Below, piece by piece: positions 46,535-56,900 of a stretch of DNA of 60,109 bases. A program made the position numbers and the translations under genes. The stretch is from the IMG/VR virus record IMGVR_UViG_3300005842_000013, positions 1 through 60,109 of that record. One strand, 5' to 3'. The notes below the pieces were generated by a model, which was not told the DNA's origin, ran no database searches, and saw only the letters and a program-made list of their open reading frames with translations. Each line of letters opens with the position of its first letter. The first letter of the stretch is position 1. This DNA is from a virus.

Positions 46535-48379
46535 TCACTGCGTGACGACCGGCGGAACGGTTGCGGGCCGCGGAGCCGGCATGGTGGTGGATGTGGAATG
46601 TCCGATCTTCCACACGTAGATTTGCCCGCACGTGCTGTAATTCGGCCCGCCCGTGCAGTCGGTGAAGCTCACGGTCGTCAAGAACTGCTGATGTGCGGGA
46701 TCCGCGCCAGACCAGGACGGCCCTGTGTAGGAGTTTCCCCCACCGCCATTCTGTGCGACGCCGCGCCCTGTCGCCGGACTACCGAACGACGGCATCAAGG
46801 CGCTCGCGTCCACGTCGGCGTAATACGTCGGGAGATCGGGCGTCGCATAGGTGCCGTTGAGCACCTTTGTGTATTCGTTTGGATCGATGATCTGCAACCG
46901 GAACGTCGCGCGCGGAAAGAAGCCGCCGGTGGCGCCGTGGCCGTAAAAGGGGCCGAACCACCACCGCATCCCAGGCACCGGCACATGGTTACCCGTGCTG
47001 AAATCCAGGCCTCCGACCGCATACGTATACGTCGTCGTGCCTGCCGTGGGCGTACTGACCCCCGTGATCGTCATCCACGTCCAGTCGCGGGCGTTCGCCG
47101 TATCACACCCCGGCACCGACGGTGCGCACGTTTGCGCCCACATCACGTCATCAACGTGCGGCACGGCGCCGTCATGCGTATCTACGGCACTGGTCGTCGA
47201 GAAGCTCCCCGTGCCGGTGGCAGCGTTGTAGGAGGGCGCCGGTGTGACCGCGATCGTCCCCGTCGCCCAGCCAGACACGATGCGATAGGGGACCACGACG
47301 CCACGGACCACGCCGTCGTCATACCAGTCCATGCCCCAGGACGTACCGCTGCCCCAGAACCAGCCGTGTCCACCATAGGGATCCCACCAGTACGGGGAAA
47401 ACGTTTGGCTGTAGCCCGTATAGGCGAGCTTCGCCGGAAAGGGATGCGTAGGAGGATTCGCGCTGGTAGAACATCCCAGTAACCCACCACCACACGTCGG
47501 ACCGAGCGCGTTCGCAGCAAACCGTGCGAGCACGGTGCCAGCCGGCGTGAGAAACGGCGTGGTCGTGCCGTTCGTGCAGGCATTACCCGAGGGGACCGGC
47601 ACGAGTTGCAGCGACGGGCCATTGCTCGTAATTTCCACGGTACCCGTCGCGCCCCCGAGTCCCAGCAACCAATAGCCCTTGGCACTCGCCGGCAAGCGCG
47701 CCTGATTCGCGGTGACCCACGACGCGGGCGGAATCAACAGCCCGCCGCCGGTGATCTGCTGATACGTGGCGGGGTTCGCCGCCCAGCACCCCGTCAAGGC
47801 TAGCGTGTGGGCCGTGTTGTTCAACGTCGCCGCCCCGAATCCGTTTTTCCCCCACGTATCAAAGCCGTTGTAGATGGGAAACCACGTTTCGACGAGGAGG
47901 CCATTCGCGTCGTCCCATTTGAGGCCGCCGGGCTTGACTGCCCAGCAGTCCCCCGGCAGGAAGTCCGTGTAATTACCGGTGGCACACGCGCTGGTGCTAG
48001 CGATCGGGAAGGCGCCCCAGTCGGATCCGTTCGCACTCCCGTCAGGACCTCCCCAGCCCCAGGCCGCGGCCTGGGTAAACGGCGTCGTGTTGACCGCCGC
48101 GGTGCAGGCGGCGAGCGTGGTGGGTTCCACGGATTCGAGGACGTGCCCACTCCCCGCGAGGACGTAATAGTGTCGACGCGTATCGCCCGGCACATAGCGA
48201 TAGGTCATGGCAGTCATCCCGCGGGAAAAATCCGCGACGGAACCCTGCGGCACGGAGATGCGAAACGTGCCGACACAGGTGATCTTGCTGGGATCAATGA
48301 GGCCTGCCGGCGTCGTCTGCGCCTGCGCGCGGGCCGCGAGCCCCAGCACGAGCAACATGATCACCAATCGCTGTCTCAT
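46535..48379 (-). CDS. Large secreted Cys-rich protein
   Basis: A 614-residue protein. RQRLVIMLLVLGLAARAQAQ is a signal peptide. The mature part is rich in Gly, Thr and aromatic residues with more than a dozen Cys (CTAAV, GDCWAV, CGGGLLGCST, CAPSVPGCDT, STCGQIYVW), so it is likely disulphide-linked. It ends APRPATVPPVVTQ. No family known. ATG 48379 chosen for the signal peptide; GTG 48391 is an option. Confidence 0.68.
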   Translation of the reverse strand: MRQRLVIMLLVLGLAARAQAQTTPAGLIDPSKITCVGTFRISVPQGSVADFSRGMTAMTYRYVPGDTRRHYYVLAGSGHVLESVEPTTLAACTAAVNTTPFTQAAAWGWGGPDGSANGSDWGAFPIASTSACATGNYTDFLPGDCWAVKPGGLKWDDANGLLVETWFPIYNGFDTWGKNGFGAATLNNTAHTLALTGCWAANPATYQQITGGGLLIPPASWVTANQARLPASAKGYWLLGLGGATGTVEITSNGPSLQLVPVPSGNACTNGTTTPFLTPAGTVLARFAANALGPTCGGGLLGCSTSANPPTHPFPAKLAYTGYSQTFSPYWWDPYGGHGWFWGSGTSWGMDWYDDGVVRGVVVPYRIVSGWATGTIAVTPAPSYNAATGTGSFSTTSAVDTHDGAVPHVDDVMWAQTCAPSVPGCDTANARDWTWMTITGVSTPTAGTTTYTYAVGGLDFSTGNHVPVPGMRWWFGPFYGHGATGGFFPRATFRLQIIDPNEYTKVLNGTYATPDLPTYYADVDASALMPSFGSPATGRGVAQNGGGGNSYTGPSWSGADPAHQQFLTTVSFTDCTGGPNYSTCGQIYVWKIGHSTSTTMPAPRPATVPPVVTQ

Positions 48380-48387
48380 CTCATCCC

Positions 48388-48606
48388 TCACTTCTCTGCC
48401 CCGTGACGCCGCCGATATACCAACCGTTCGGCCCCAGCGCCTCGCCGGAAAGGCCGTCCATCAACCTCGCCATTCACGTAGAGCTGTTGCGCGTACTGTG
48501 TGCGTGGCCCGATCAAAGATGGACTGTCGTGCCCGCCATCCCAGTAGATCACGAGTTCTTCGCCATTGGGACCGTGAACCACATCACCACGCGCCATCCT
48601 CGTCAT
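48388..48606 (-). CDS. Hypothetical small protein
   Basis: A 72-residue protein (ARGDVVHGPNGEELVIYWDG, QLYVNGEVDGRPFRR). It resembles small accessory proteins of lysis regions. ATG 48606 overlaps the endolysin gene as ATGA. Confidence 0.55.
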   Translation of the reverse strand: MTRMARGDVVHGPNGEELVIYWDGGHDSPSLIGPRTQYAQQLYVNGEVDGRPFRRGAGAERLVYRRRHGAEK

Positions 48607-49019
48607 CCAATCAATTCGATATGCGGGCGATCGACCATGGTCCACGATCCGCCCCATGTGAGTCCCACCGCCGAGGCACACGCGCCATAGGCCGCCCATG
48701 GCATCTTGTCGTCCCACGTCGGACGCCCGTTCGCATCCACAAACGCGAGATCAACTGCGTGACCCAGGCCGTCTTCGTGCGGCTGGTGATTCGACTTCTT
48801 CGCATAGCCGTCCGCATTCGTCACGATCTTTCCGGGCTTCGTCCGACCTTGTTCGTAGAGGGCGTGCTGTTCCTCCGCGGTCCTCACGCCATCGGTGACT
48901 ACCATCGGGTGACCGAGCGAGGACATGGCCATCAGGATGCGATGCACCTTGTCGATCAGTTCCGGGTGGACGCCTTCGAGCTTGTTCATCGCAATAAGGT
49001 GGTGGCATTCGGCGGTCAT
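48603..49019 (-). CDS. Endolysin, M15 peptidase (L-Ala-D-Glu type)
   Basis: A 138-residue protein. SNHQPHEDGLGHAVDL (76-91) gives zinc ligands His 78 and Asp 90, and DRPHIEL (130-136) gives the last His. VTDGVRTAEEQHALYEQGR is also typical. Cuts peptidoglycan cross-links. It works with the holin at 40829-41221. Confidence 0.85.
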   Translation of the reverse strand: MTAECHHLIAMNKLEGVHPELIDKVHRILMAMSSLGHPMVVTDGVRTAEEQHALYEQGRTKPGKIVTNADGYAKKSNHQPHEDGLGHAVDLAFVDANGRPTWDDKMPWAAYGACASAVGLTWGGSWTMVDRPHIELIG

Positions 49020-49063
49020 ACGATACGGTTACGCGGTTTCGCACCCTGCCACCTGTTAACGCT

Positions 49064-49489
49064 TTAGTGCTCCGGTCCTCGATCGTGAATCTCCAACCGG
49101 AATCGCCGCGGCTTCATGTTGCGGACGACGTGCATGAAGGAAAAGATCGTGATGGGCTTGATGATATAGCCTGCCGCGCCCAACATCCGCGCCGTGTTCT
49201 CAGATTCTTTGTCTTCAGCCCGTGACAGCACCACGAGTTGCGTCCGATCCAGATACTTGTGATGCTCGCGGATCTCTTTGATCAACTCGAAGCCCGACAT
49301 CCCCGGTAAGACGAGGTCGATCAGAATCAGCCCCGGACGCTCAATCTGTCCGGTATGGAGCCGCATCAACAGTTCTTCCCCACGCGAGAGGTAGGTGATC
49401 GGGTTATCCACCAGGTCCTCGATCTGCGTGCGAATCACCCGACGATCTGAGGGGTCATCATCCACCACCACAATCGGTACTGGCTGCAT
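49064..49489 (-). CDS. Free-standing response-regulator receiver (CheY/Rcp1-like)
   Basis: A 141-residue protein. VVVDDDPSDRR gives the acidic pocket (D10-D12), ILIDLVLPGMSGFEL the phospho-acceptor Asp 58, VVLSRA Ser 89, and YIIKPI Lys 111. No output domain. It matches stand-alone receivers such as Rcp1. GAGGG precedes the ATG. It lies between a membrane coil and the endolysin; no kinase gene was seen. Confidence 0.82.
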   Translation of the reverse strand: MQPVPIVVVDDDPSDRRVIRTQIEDLVDNPITYLSRGEELLMRLHTGQIERPGLILIDLVLPGMSGFELIKEIREHHKYLDRTQLVVLSRAEDKESENTARMLGAAGYIIKPITIFSFMHVVRNMKPRRFRLEIHDRGPEH

Positions 49490-49496
49490 GGTGCCC

Positions 49497-49757
49497 TCAC
49501 TGAGAATCCGAGTCTTCGAAGACTTTGGAACGCCCGACAATGCGGACCAAATCTCGGACACGTTCGCCGTTATCTCGCTTGTATTCGGCGAGTTCTTGCT
49601 GGAGGTGTCCCAACTTGACATTGATAACCTCAACATCCGACTTCCGCTCGGCTTGTGTTTCCTTGACTTTGCCCTCGAGCCGCACTAGCCAGACAACCGT
49701 CGCGATCCCGGCCAGCAGCAGCGTGATGGCTTCCCCGGCCCCGATCTGGATCGACAT
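49497..49757 (-). CDS. Membrane-anchored coiled-coil protein
   Basis: An 86-residue protein. N-terminal helix (AITLLLAGIATVVWLVRLEG) then a coiled coil (VINVKLGHLQQELAEYKRDN). It resembles inner-membrane spanins or haemolysin XhlA-like proteins near lysis genes. The function is inferred from layout. Confidence 0.6.
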   Translation of the reverse strand: MSIQIGAGEAITLLLAGIATVVWLVRLEGKVKETQAERKSDVEVINVKLGHLQQELAEYKRDNGERVRDLVRIVGRSKVFEDSDSQ

Positions 49758-49775
49758 GCGTCATGCCCCTTGACC

Positions 49776-50009
49776 CTATGTCTGCTCCATCCGAACGAAC
49801 TGCTCGCTGGCGTCATCCGGACGCCAGTCGCCTTCGGTCATGTCAATCACACCATCGGCCTTCAACCTCGCAAAGAGCGCAGACAGACGTGCGCTCGTCT
49901 TATTGGATTCCACCAACGCCCTGAGTCGTGCGAGGTCTCCCTCCATGTTCTCACGACGCGCCTGTTCATTGAGCGCCCGTATCTGCCAGTAATCAGCCCG
50001 ATCCATCAT
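49776..50009 (-). CDS. Hypothetical helical protein
   Basis: A 77-residue protein, helical (YWQIRALNEQARRENMEGDL, RLSALFARLKADGVIDM). Not recognised. ATG overlaps the preceding stop (ATGATG). Confidence 0.58.
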   Translation of the reverse strand: MMDRADYWQIRALNEQARRENMEGDLARLRALVESNKTSARLSALFARLKADGVIDMTEGDWRPDDASEQFVRMEQT

Positions 50010-50335
50010 AAGAACTTCGTCCAGCGACTAATGGCGCCGTCATAGATGAACCCGCCCGCCGTATCGGGGTCGATCGTGTGACTGTCGGCGAACCGGTCGG
50101 CGGCCGCGGCCGAGAGGGACTCTCCAACAATGTCCATCGGAATGGTGCGGGACCCACACACGATAAACATGATCCGCCCGTCTACACCGCCAGTCATGCC
50201 GATCAGATCATCGGAGGTCGTGAACCCTGCCAGCCGCACCACTGCATCGGTGTTCGTCAACGTCAAGGTCGCCGGCCCGCTGAAGAGCAGCAGCCTCGAT
50301 TCCAGGACGAAGGTGGATCCGAACTTCTGACTCAC
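50006..50335 (-). CDS. Beta-rich virion protein, paralogue 3
   Basis: A 109-residue protein. GMTGGVDGRIMFIVCGSRTI followed by FIYDGAISRWTKFL. It shares the GG-V-D-G-R strand and an aromatic end with paralogue 2 (50339-50695). Likely a small structural domain at the fibre or baseplate. GTG 50335. Confidence 0.65.
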   Translation of the reverse strand: MSQKFGSTFVLESRLLLFSGPATLTLTNTDAVVRLAGFTTSDDLIGMTGGVDGRIMFIVCGSRTIPMDIVGESLSAAAADRFADSHTIDPDTAGGFIYDGAISRWTKFL

Positions 50336-50338
50336 GCG

Positions 50339-50695
50339 TTAGGCTCCCACCATCTGCCAATACCCAGTCCCGATATAGATCAGGAGCTTCGCCCCGTTGT
50401 CACCGATCGTGTAGGCGCCACTCTCGATCCGGATCCGTTCCGTCTGATCGGCCACGGTCGCTTCGGCGTCATAGTCGTGCGCCACCTTCATGCTCGCCCC
50501 GGAGGCATTCATCAGCACTAAGACCCGGCCATCTACGCCGCCCTTAATCCCGCACAGGTAACTGTTCGCGGCGTCCGCGTTGGCCGTCACCCGCACAATC
50601 GACGCCGACCCTGGATCGATGACGGTGCGGCCGTCCAGTCCCACACTGGTCGGCGTAGCCGGAAACGCCATGAACGTGCCGAGGGTCAGGCTCAT
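50339..50695 (-). CDS. Beta-rich virion protein, paralogue 2
   Basis: A 118-residue protein. GIKGGVDGRVLVLMNASGAS and GAKLLIYIGTGYWQMV match its neighbour 50006-50335. The N-terminus (TFMAFPATPTSVGL) is different. ATGA overlap with paralogue 1. Confidence 0.65.
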   Translation of the reverse strand: MSLTLGTFMAFPATPTSVGLDGRTVIDPGSASIVRVTANADAANSYLCGIKGGVDGRVLVLMNASGASMKVAHDYDAEATVADQTERIRIESGAYTIGDNGAKLLIYIGTGYWQMVGA

Positions 50696-51036
50696 GAGAC
50701 CCCTCGCCAGCGCGCATTCACCGAGTCATAGACAAACATCTTGCCTTTGGCGCCACCCGTTCCCAGCGTGGAGTCCACGTTGCCGTTGAACAGAAACCGA
50801 TTCGTGGTCGTTGATGTCGCGTTATGCGACAACGTCACCGTACCGGTCCGCAACCAGCCCAGAATGCGGAATTGCCCGCTGGCTGGCGTGGCCATGCCCG
50901 TCAACGTGGCCGTCCCGCTCGAGGCCCCGACTCGCGTGTACGGCGCCGTGATCGTCTCGTCGTTGTGGGTAGACGCTGCGGTATACGCCGCGAGGTCGGC
51001 CCGCGAGAACTTGAAGGGGTCCACGCTGGCACTCAC
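50692..51036 (-). CDS. Beta-rich virion protein, paralogue 1
   Basis: A 114-residue protein. GQFRILGWLRTGTVTLSHNA and GKMFVYDSVNARWRGV repeat the layout of paralogues 2 and 3 in a looser form. GTG 51036 overlaps the preceding stop as GTGA. Three such genes in tandem suggest duplication. Confidence 0.65.
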   Translation of the reverse strand: MSASVDPFKFSRADLAAYTAASTHNDETITAPYTRVGASSGTATLTGMATPASGQFRILGWLRTGTVTLSHNATSTTTNRFLFNGNVDSTLGTGGAKGKMFVYDSVNARWRGVS

Positions 51037-52013
51037 GCCGCCGCCCTTTCCTCAGCCGTGGTCCGACGCCACCCAAGATCGTCAAGGTCGCCACCGATGG
51101 CGCGAAAGTGCGCGCCGCCTCGCTGGTCGAAGAACGCCACCACGTCACCGGCAGGGCTAACTAGCGCCATTCCCGGCTCGCCTATGCCAACCTTGTCATG
51201 CTCCGTGAATGCGAACCCATTCCGAAAGGCGATATCTCCGGCGGTCAATGTCCCACCCAACGTGAAGTTGCCGCTGGAGTCCATCGACAACCGTGTGGAG
51301 ATGGTGCCGCTGGCGTTGATCGAGTCCAGTTCCCAGGTCGCGGCCCCGAAGCGCATGAAGCTCCCGCCGATGCTGGTATTGCGCCGCGCACTGCCGCCGG
51401 TCGTGACGCCGTAGTAGTTCATCCCGAAGATGGCATTGCTCACAGAGATGCCAGGTTCGCCCGACATCATCACCGCGATCGAATCCGATGAGGACCCATC
51501 AGAGAGGATGATGCGCGAGCCCAGCACATTCCCCGGCACCGAGATGGTGGGCATGTTCGACTGCACCGAGACACGCGCCGCTTCTTGGCTCAGCGAGTTG
51601 TTCGCGTACATCTTGATCGTGCCAGAGGCGTTGGTATTCGACAGAATCAACCCACCCGATCCCGCCGACCGGATCGCCAACGCGCTCGCCACGATCTCAC
51701 TGACGGTGGTGTAGGTACTCGACGTGGCCAGGAACGCGCCGATATTCCCGCTGTCGTTGTCTAACTGGACCTGCGCGAAATTCGTCGTACCTGCTGACGA
51801 GTTCTTCAGCTTGAAGATGTTGCCGCCCGAGCCGCCAGCCGTGAAATTGTGCGTGCCGAATCCTTCCGCCGAGACTGTAGAGCCGAACGTAATCGCCGCG
51901 GCGAGCACCGCATCGACCTTGTCGTAGATCGAGGATTGCCACAGCGCATTGTTCAACACGGTCCCCGCTGAACCGTCAGTGAGCGTACTGCGCCCGATCG
52001 TCGTCGCGGCCAT
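51033..52013 (-). CDS. Tail fibre/spike-like protein
   Basis: A 326-residue protein. Gly/Ser/Thr-rich strand repeats, for example GGLILSNTNASGTIKMYANN and FTLGGTLTAGDIAFRNGFAF, then a C-terminal part with GAHFRAIGGDLDDLGW. It is like phage fibres with a triple-stranded beta rod. It lies after the tail hub gene. Confidence 0.7.
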   Translation of the reverse strand: MAATTIGRSTLTDGSAGTVLNNALWQSSIYDKVDAVLAAAITFGSTVSAEGFGTHNFTAGGSGGNIFKLKNSSAGTTNFAQVQLDNDSGNIGAFLATSSTYTTVSEIVASALAIRSAGSGGLILSNTNASGTIKMYANNSLSQEAARVSVQSNMPTISVPGNVLGSRIILSDGSSSDSIAVMMSGEPGISVSNAIFGMNYYGVTTGGSARRNTSIGGSFMRFGAATWELDSINASGTISTRLSMDSSGNFTLGGTLTAGDIAFRNGFAFTEHDKVGIGEPGMALVSPAGDVVAFFDQRGGAHFRAIGGDLDDLGWRRTTAEERAAA

Positions 52014-53966
52014 CTACGCAACCCCCAGGAGCAGGTCGGCCAGATTGACCCGTGTCGGTGAGGCCGTGACCTGCCGTTCGAGCCCGATGGTCGTCCCGAC
52101 GACTTTCGATCGTTTCGTCGTCACCACCTGCTGCACACGCAACGTCGCGACCACCGTCGCTGGCTTCGTAATGTTGATGCTCACGGGACGCCCACTGACC
52201 ACATTCACCCCATCGTCGATGAAGTAGCTGATATTACGGACCGCCGTCGAGAGTGACGCCAGATCCGCCGCTGCGCGATTGGTGCATTCCGAAAGGCTCA
52301 ACCGATTGTCGCTGTCGAACGCCACCGCGATCCCGTCACCGCCCATCAGAGCAGCCAGTGCTGTTTGTGCCGCGCTGTCGTCGGCTTGTGCGCGTACGTA
52401 GACCGATTCCCCCTGCGCAATGTCGCGGGTGATGCCGGAACATCCCGTGATGTTGCCAGGGCCCGATGAGGCCGACACGCCCGTGTACGTAATGATGGAT
52501 GTCCCACCGCGAACCGTGCCGCCGCTGCTGCCGTACCAGCCGATCTCGTTGACCGGGATCGTGCTAGCGCCTGCGCCCACGAGACTCGTGGTTTGTCCCC
52601 CACCGCCTTCCCAGATCACCCGCGTCCGCACCTGAGTCAGATCCACGCTGTAGGTAATCTTCCGCTGGTCGGTCGTATCGGTGACGGTCAACGCCGTCCC
52701 GGCCCAGCGCGGATTGTCTTCACTCGCCAGCCACATCGACACGGTCTTGTCGTACTCGCAACTCCAGAACGCCCCACCGGACACTTGATCAGCGATGCGC
52801 GTGATAGCGACGCTGAGCAGTTCATTCTCGAAGCTGATCGCGGTGACGGTGCCCAGTGTGGATGGCAAGTACCCACCAAAGAACCCAGATGGCGCGAAGG
52901 AGGCGAGCAACTGTCGCACGAGCGTATTGACCCCGATGTTCTCGTAGTAGCCCGTCACCCGACTGTGCTGGTCCATGAACCACGTATAGTCTCGAGCCGT
53001 GAAGTCATAGGCGACTTGATCGGCCTTGCGCTGTGATGCCGGCGCCGACGTGACCACATGACCGCAGAAGTAGGGCACGCCGACGTCGATACCGCCGTTG
53101 AAGATCTTGACTTCACTACCTTCGGTGAGGGGAAACCCGCGCGCTTTGCCTTGGAATTGACTGGGCTCACTGCCGAGAATGTCGGTGATCGTCCCCTCAT
53201 CTGACCACATCTTGGTGGTACGATCCGTGCCTGCCACGGTGATCGCGAAGGACTGGACGAAGTCGCCGCTATGCACGTTCCCGCTGTGCGCAACATTGCT
53301 CCTGGCGGTATCGAACACAGGCGCGGTCAACGGCGAGAACGAGGCCATGACAACGCCGAACGTCGTACTGCCCGCCGTCGTCACCGCCATGCTGTACGAA
53401 CCAGCTGGAGTCTTCGGCCCGCCAGAGTCCGCCAGCGAGAGCCCGTTCGCATTCGTGACGCGGACTGTGGATCCAGACCCAGCCGACACCGTGCCGCCCG
53501 ACGTCCGAATAGCCAACACAGTCCATGAGCCATCCGCGATGGTGGTCACACTGGTCGTGATGCTGGAGGTCCCCGTCGCCGAGTTCGTCGTGGACGCCTC
53601 GGGCTGGCCGCTCTGCTTGGCCCCCGTATGCGAGACCGACTGTCCCGCGATCGCGATGGAGGCTGATGCGCTCACCACGACGTTATGCGCGCCCGTGGCC
53701 GGCCCGACGAGTTCAAAGAGGTAGACCCAGCGGTCATTGGCGGGGGTGACGCCGTTCTCCTCGGCAATCTTCCCGACGAGCGTCATCGCCACAGCGTTGT
53801 ACGTCACCCCCGTGATCTTGACGCCGGTCGCGTCTCCACTCACGAGGTCGCCAAAGACCGCGACATGCAGGATCGGGTTACTCCCGGTGACGGTATGCGA
53901 CCACGTCAGAGACGTACCCGGATTGACCAGGCTGCCATCCGTCGCCGTATCGATGGCGATGGCCAT
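52014..53966 (-). CDS. Tail hub / distal tail-type protein
   Basis: A 650-residue protein. The first 200 residues are beta-rich (concanavalin-like), then KMWSDEGTITDILGSEPSQF, then FTARDYTWFMDQHSRVTGYY and NTLVRQLLASFAPSGFF, as in baseplate hub/Tal-type proteins. It is immediately downstream of the tape measure. Confidence 0.72.
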   Translation of the reverse strand: MAIAIDTATDGSLVNPGTSLTWSHTVTGSNPILHVAVFGDLVSGDATGVKITGVTYNAVAMTLVGKIAEENGVTPANDRWVYLFELVGPATGAHNVVVSASASIAIAGQSVSHTGAKQSGQPEASTTNSATGTSSITTSVTTIADGSWTVLAIRTSGGTVSAGSGSTVRVTNANGLSLADSGGPKTPAGSYSMAVTTAGSTTFGVVMASFSPLTAPVFDTARSNVAHSGNVHSGDFVQSFAITVAGTDRTTKMWSDEGTITDILGSEPSQFQGKARGFPLTEGSEVKIFNGGIDVGVPYFCGHVVTSAPASQRKADQVAYDFTARDYTWFMDQHSRVTGYYENIGVNTLVRQLLASFAPSGFFGGYLPSTLGTVTAISFENELLSVAITRIADQVSGGAFWSCEYDKTVSMWLASEDNPRWAGTALTVTDTTDQRKITYSVDLTQVRTRVIWEGGGGQTTSLVGAGASTIPVNEIGWYGSSGGTVRGGTSIITYTGVSASSGPGNITGCSGITRDIAQGESVYVRAQADDSAAQTALAALMGGDGIAVAFDSDNRLSLSECTNRAAADLASLSTAVRNISYFIDDGVNVVSGRPVSINITKPATVVATLRVQQVVTTKRSKVVGTTIGLERQVTASPTRVNLADLLLGVA

Positions 53967-56900
53967 CTAGCCCGCCCTCCGGCCGTATTTCTTCCGATCG
54001 CGCAGCTTCCGCATGATGGCTTCCGCCGTCGCTTCCGGATCGTCGGCGCCGTTGACGATGATCGCGCCCTTCTCGATGTGAATCGATCCGACTGACTCGC
54101 CACGGTTCAAGGCCCCGAGCGCCGACATGCCTCGACGCGAGAGCACGCCTTCCCCGGGCGTCAACATGGCCGGCACGGTATCGGTGCCCCGCGGCCGGAA
54201 GCCCAGCACGCGACCCATCGTCACGCCGCCGCGCGCCAGATACTGCACGCCGAGATCGGTCACGTAGCCACCGCGGGCTGCACCCTCGACGCTCGTACCT
54301 TGTGGGTGATAGCCGATATCGGGAATGTCCGGCATGTCGAGCGAGACGGGGACACGGATCGTGCTCCGTTTCGCGATGTCGCCCATCTGGTCGATCCCAG
54401 CCTGTAAGGCGCCGGTGATGCTGTTCTGGGATTTCCCGGAGAGCACGTCGATCAACTGATGAATCGCGTCCGTCACGGGCTGGAATTCGTCAGCCATCGA
54501 CTTGCCAAACTTCAACTGGCCCAAGTCGGTCAGCTTGACGCCGTTCTGATCCGTCAGCATGCCCATCTGGATCAGATAGGCGATGGGGTCCTCAAGCTCC
54601 GCCGGCAGCTCAGTGCCCAGCTTCATGCTGGCGGACACGAGGTCCTGGAACTTCGGCTTCATACCTTCGAGCACGGCGCCGATATCGGCCCCGCCATCCT
54701 GCAGGACCTTGAAGTCTTTGGCGACCTGTCGGGCATCCTCGGTCAGCTTCGCCGCGTTGAACTTGTCGCCGAGTGATTCCAGCGAGAGGCCGTAGCGCTG
54801 CGCCACGTCCGTCATCGCCTGCATATCGACCGTGCTGCCGCTGGCGAGTCCCAAGAGCTTGTCCCGATTCGCATCGGTGAGCAGCCCCATTTCGTTCATC
54901 TTCTGGAGGAACGGCTCCATCGTGGCCGGCAATTTCGCGCCGGTATCGATCGCCTGCGCCAAGAGCGCGTTGAAGTCCCCGGCCATCATCTTCAACGCGG
55001 CATCGGGATCCATGCCGGCCCCGGTGAGCGCGGCATAGTAGTCCGTCAGCGTCTTGGCGTTGTCCGCCATCTGGTCTTGCGCGGACTTCCCCATCTCCTT
55101 GACTTGTTCGATCGTCAGGCCGTAGTGCTTCAGCGCGCCGTCAAGGTCGTTCCACTTCTTTTCGAAGTCACCGATGACCTGATTGAATTCCTTCACTCCG
55201 GATACACCGCGTCCGATGTTCCCAAAGGCCTTGTCGAGATCAACGCCCACGGCTTGAGCCGCGGCCCTAGCCGCATCGAGACTACCGAACTGCTCTTTGA
55301 TCTGGCCACGGATGTCGACCATCTCGTTGCGGGCGGCTTCGTTCGCTTTATGGGCTCCCCAAGCCCCCATAATGGCCCCCACTGCCGCACCGATAGCCGT
55401 CCCTCCGCCAGGGACCACCGAACCATACAAGGCCCCGGTTCCCGCGCCAGCAAGTGCGCCCTTAGCTGTCGAACCTGTCGCGCGGCCTACTTTGTAGCCG
55501 ACGACGCCACCCGCGATCGACGACCCCGCATAGGCCGCACCAGTCCCAATCGCCGCCGCACTCAGCCCAGAACCACCAACGCCAATGCTCGCTAAGTTCA
55601 CGGCACCGACTCCGCCACCGCCACCGCCACCAGTCCCGCCCGCACCGGACAACGCCGCCCCCGCGAGGGCCTGCGTCCAGCCACCGCCACCGCTCGACAT
55701 GCCCGTCAGCATGCGGACGAGGAACACCTTCTCGTAATAGGCGAGGATATCGGCCAAGATCGACGTCGCCGTATCACGGAGCGCATGCCAGATATTCGTG
55801 AAGCCATCCCCGAAGGACTCCGCCCCAGTGAGCATGGCCGCGACATTGTCGTTGACCGTCTTGCCGAAATTCACGAACTGATCGCGAATGTCTTTGAATA
55901 GATTGATCAACGGATCATGCTGACGCTGCAACGCCGCGATGGCCGTATCCGCTTCCCGATCGATGGCCTCGCGCGCCTTCGCCGCCAGCGCCGAGTCATC
56001 GGCGTACATCTGCTTCTTCGCATCAGCCCCGCGCTTGATCTGATCGACCTGGTAGTCGAGTGACGACATCGTCACCTGACGGATGTTGTCGTCGGCCGAT
56101 TTGTTGGCAGCCACCATCGCGTCGAAGGTGCCCTTGATCTGCTCGTCGAAGCGTTTCGCGCCTTCTTCGGCCTCTTTCAACTGCGCCGCATTGTAGGCAT
56201 GCATCTGATCGATGCTCGACTTGAGCGACATATCCAGTTCGTGCTGGAACTGTTCGGTCTTCTTTACCTCTGCGGCGTACTCACGCTGGGCGGTCGTCGC
56301 GTCTTTGAGGTTCGAGTCATAGAGCTTCACCACGTCGACGGTGGTCCCGGCGGCACGGGCGATGTCCTTGAGGTTGTCATGCAACGCGAGGCCGGATTCG
56401 ATCTGCGCGATCTGCTTGCCGGTCAGGTTGCCTAGCGCCTCGCGCGTCTTGTCGAGGGCGACCGTTAGATCGCCATGGCTCTTCGTATTCTCCTTAACCG
56501 TCCCTTCGTACATCTTGACGGCTGCCTCGGACACCCCGACCGACTTCGCGATGTCCTTGACGTTGTCGCCCATCGCCATGCCGGCTTGGATGTTCGTCCT
56601 CTGCTCATCCGTCAGGTGCGAGACTTCGGCTTTCGTCGCCGCGAGTTGCTCCGCCAGCGATTTGGCTGGAGCCGCCGCTCCCAGCAGGGCTATCCCATGC
56701 TTCTGGGTGTCGGCCGTGGCCTGTTGTACCGGCTGCTGCATGCCCTTGATGGTGTCGGACAAATACTGGCTGTCCTCCCGCATCTTTTGCATGTTGCCGG
56801 AGGTCGTGCCCAGCACCGTGCTCAAGCCAGGAATGTAGGCTTCGAGTTCGCCGATATGAATGCCGAAATCGATGAGGGCCTTCGCGGCCTTCAGCGCCGA

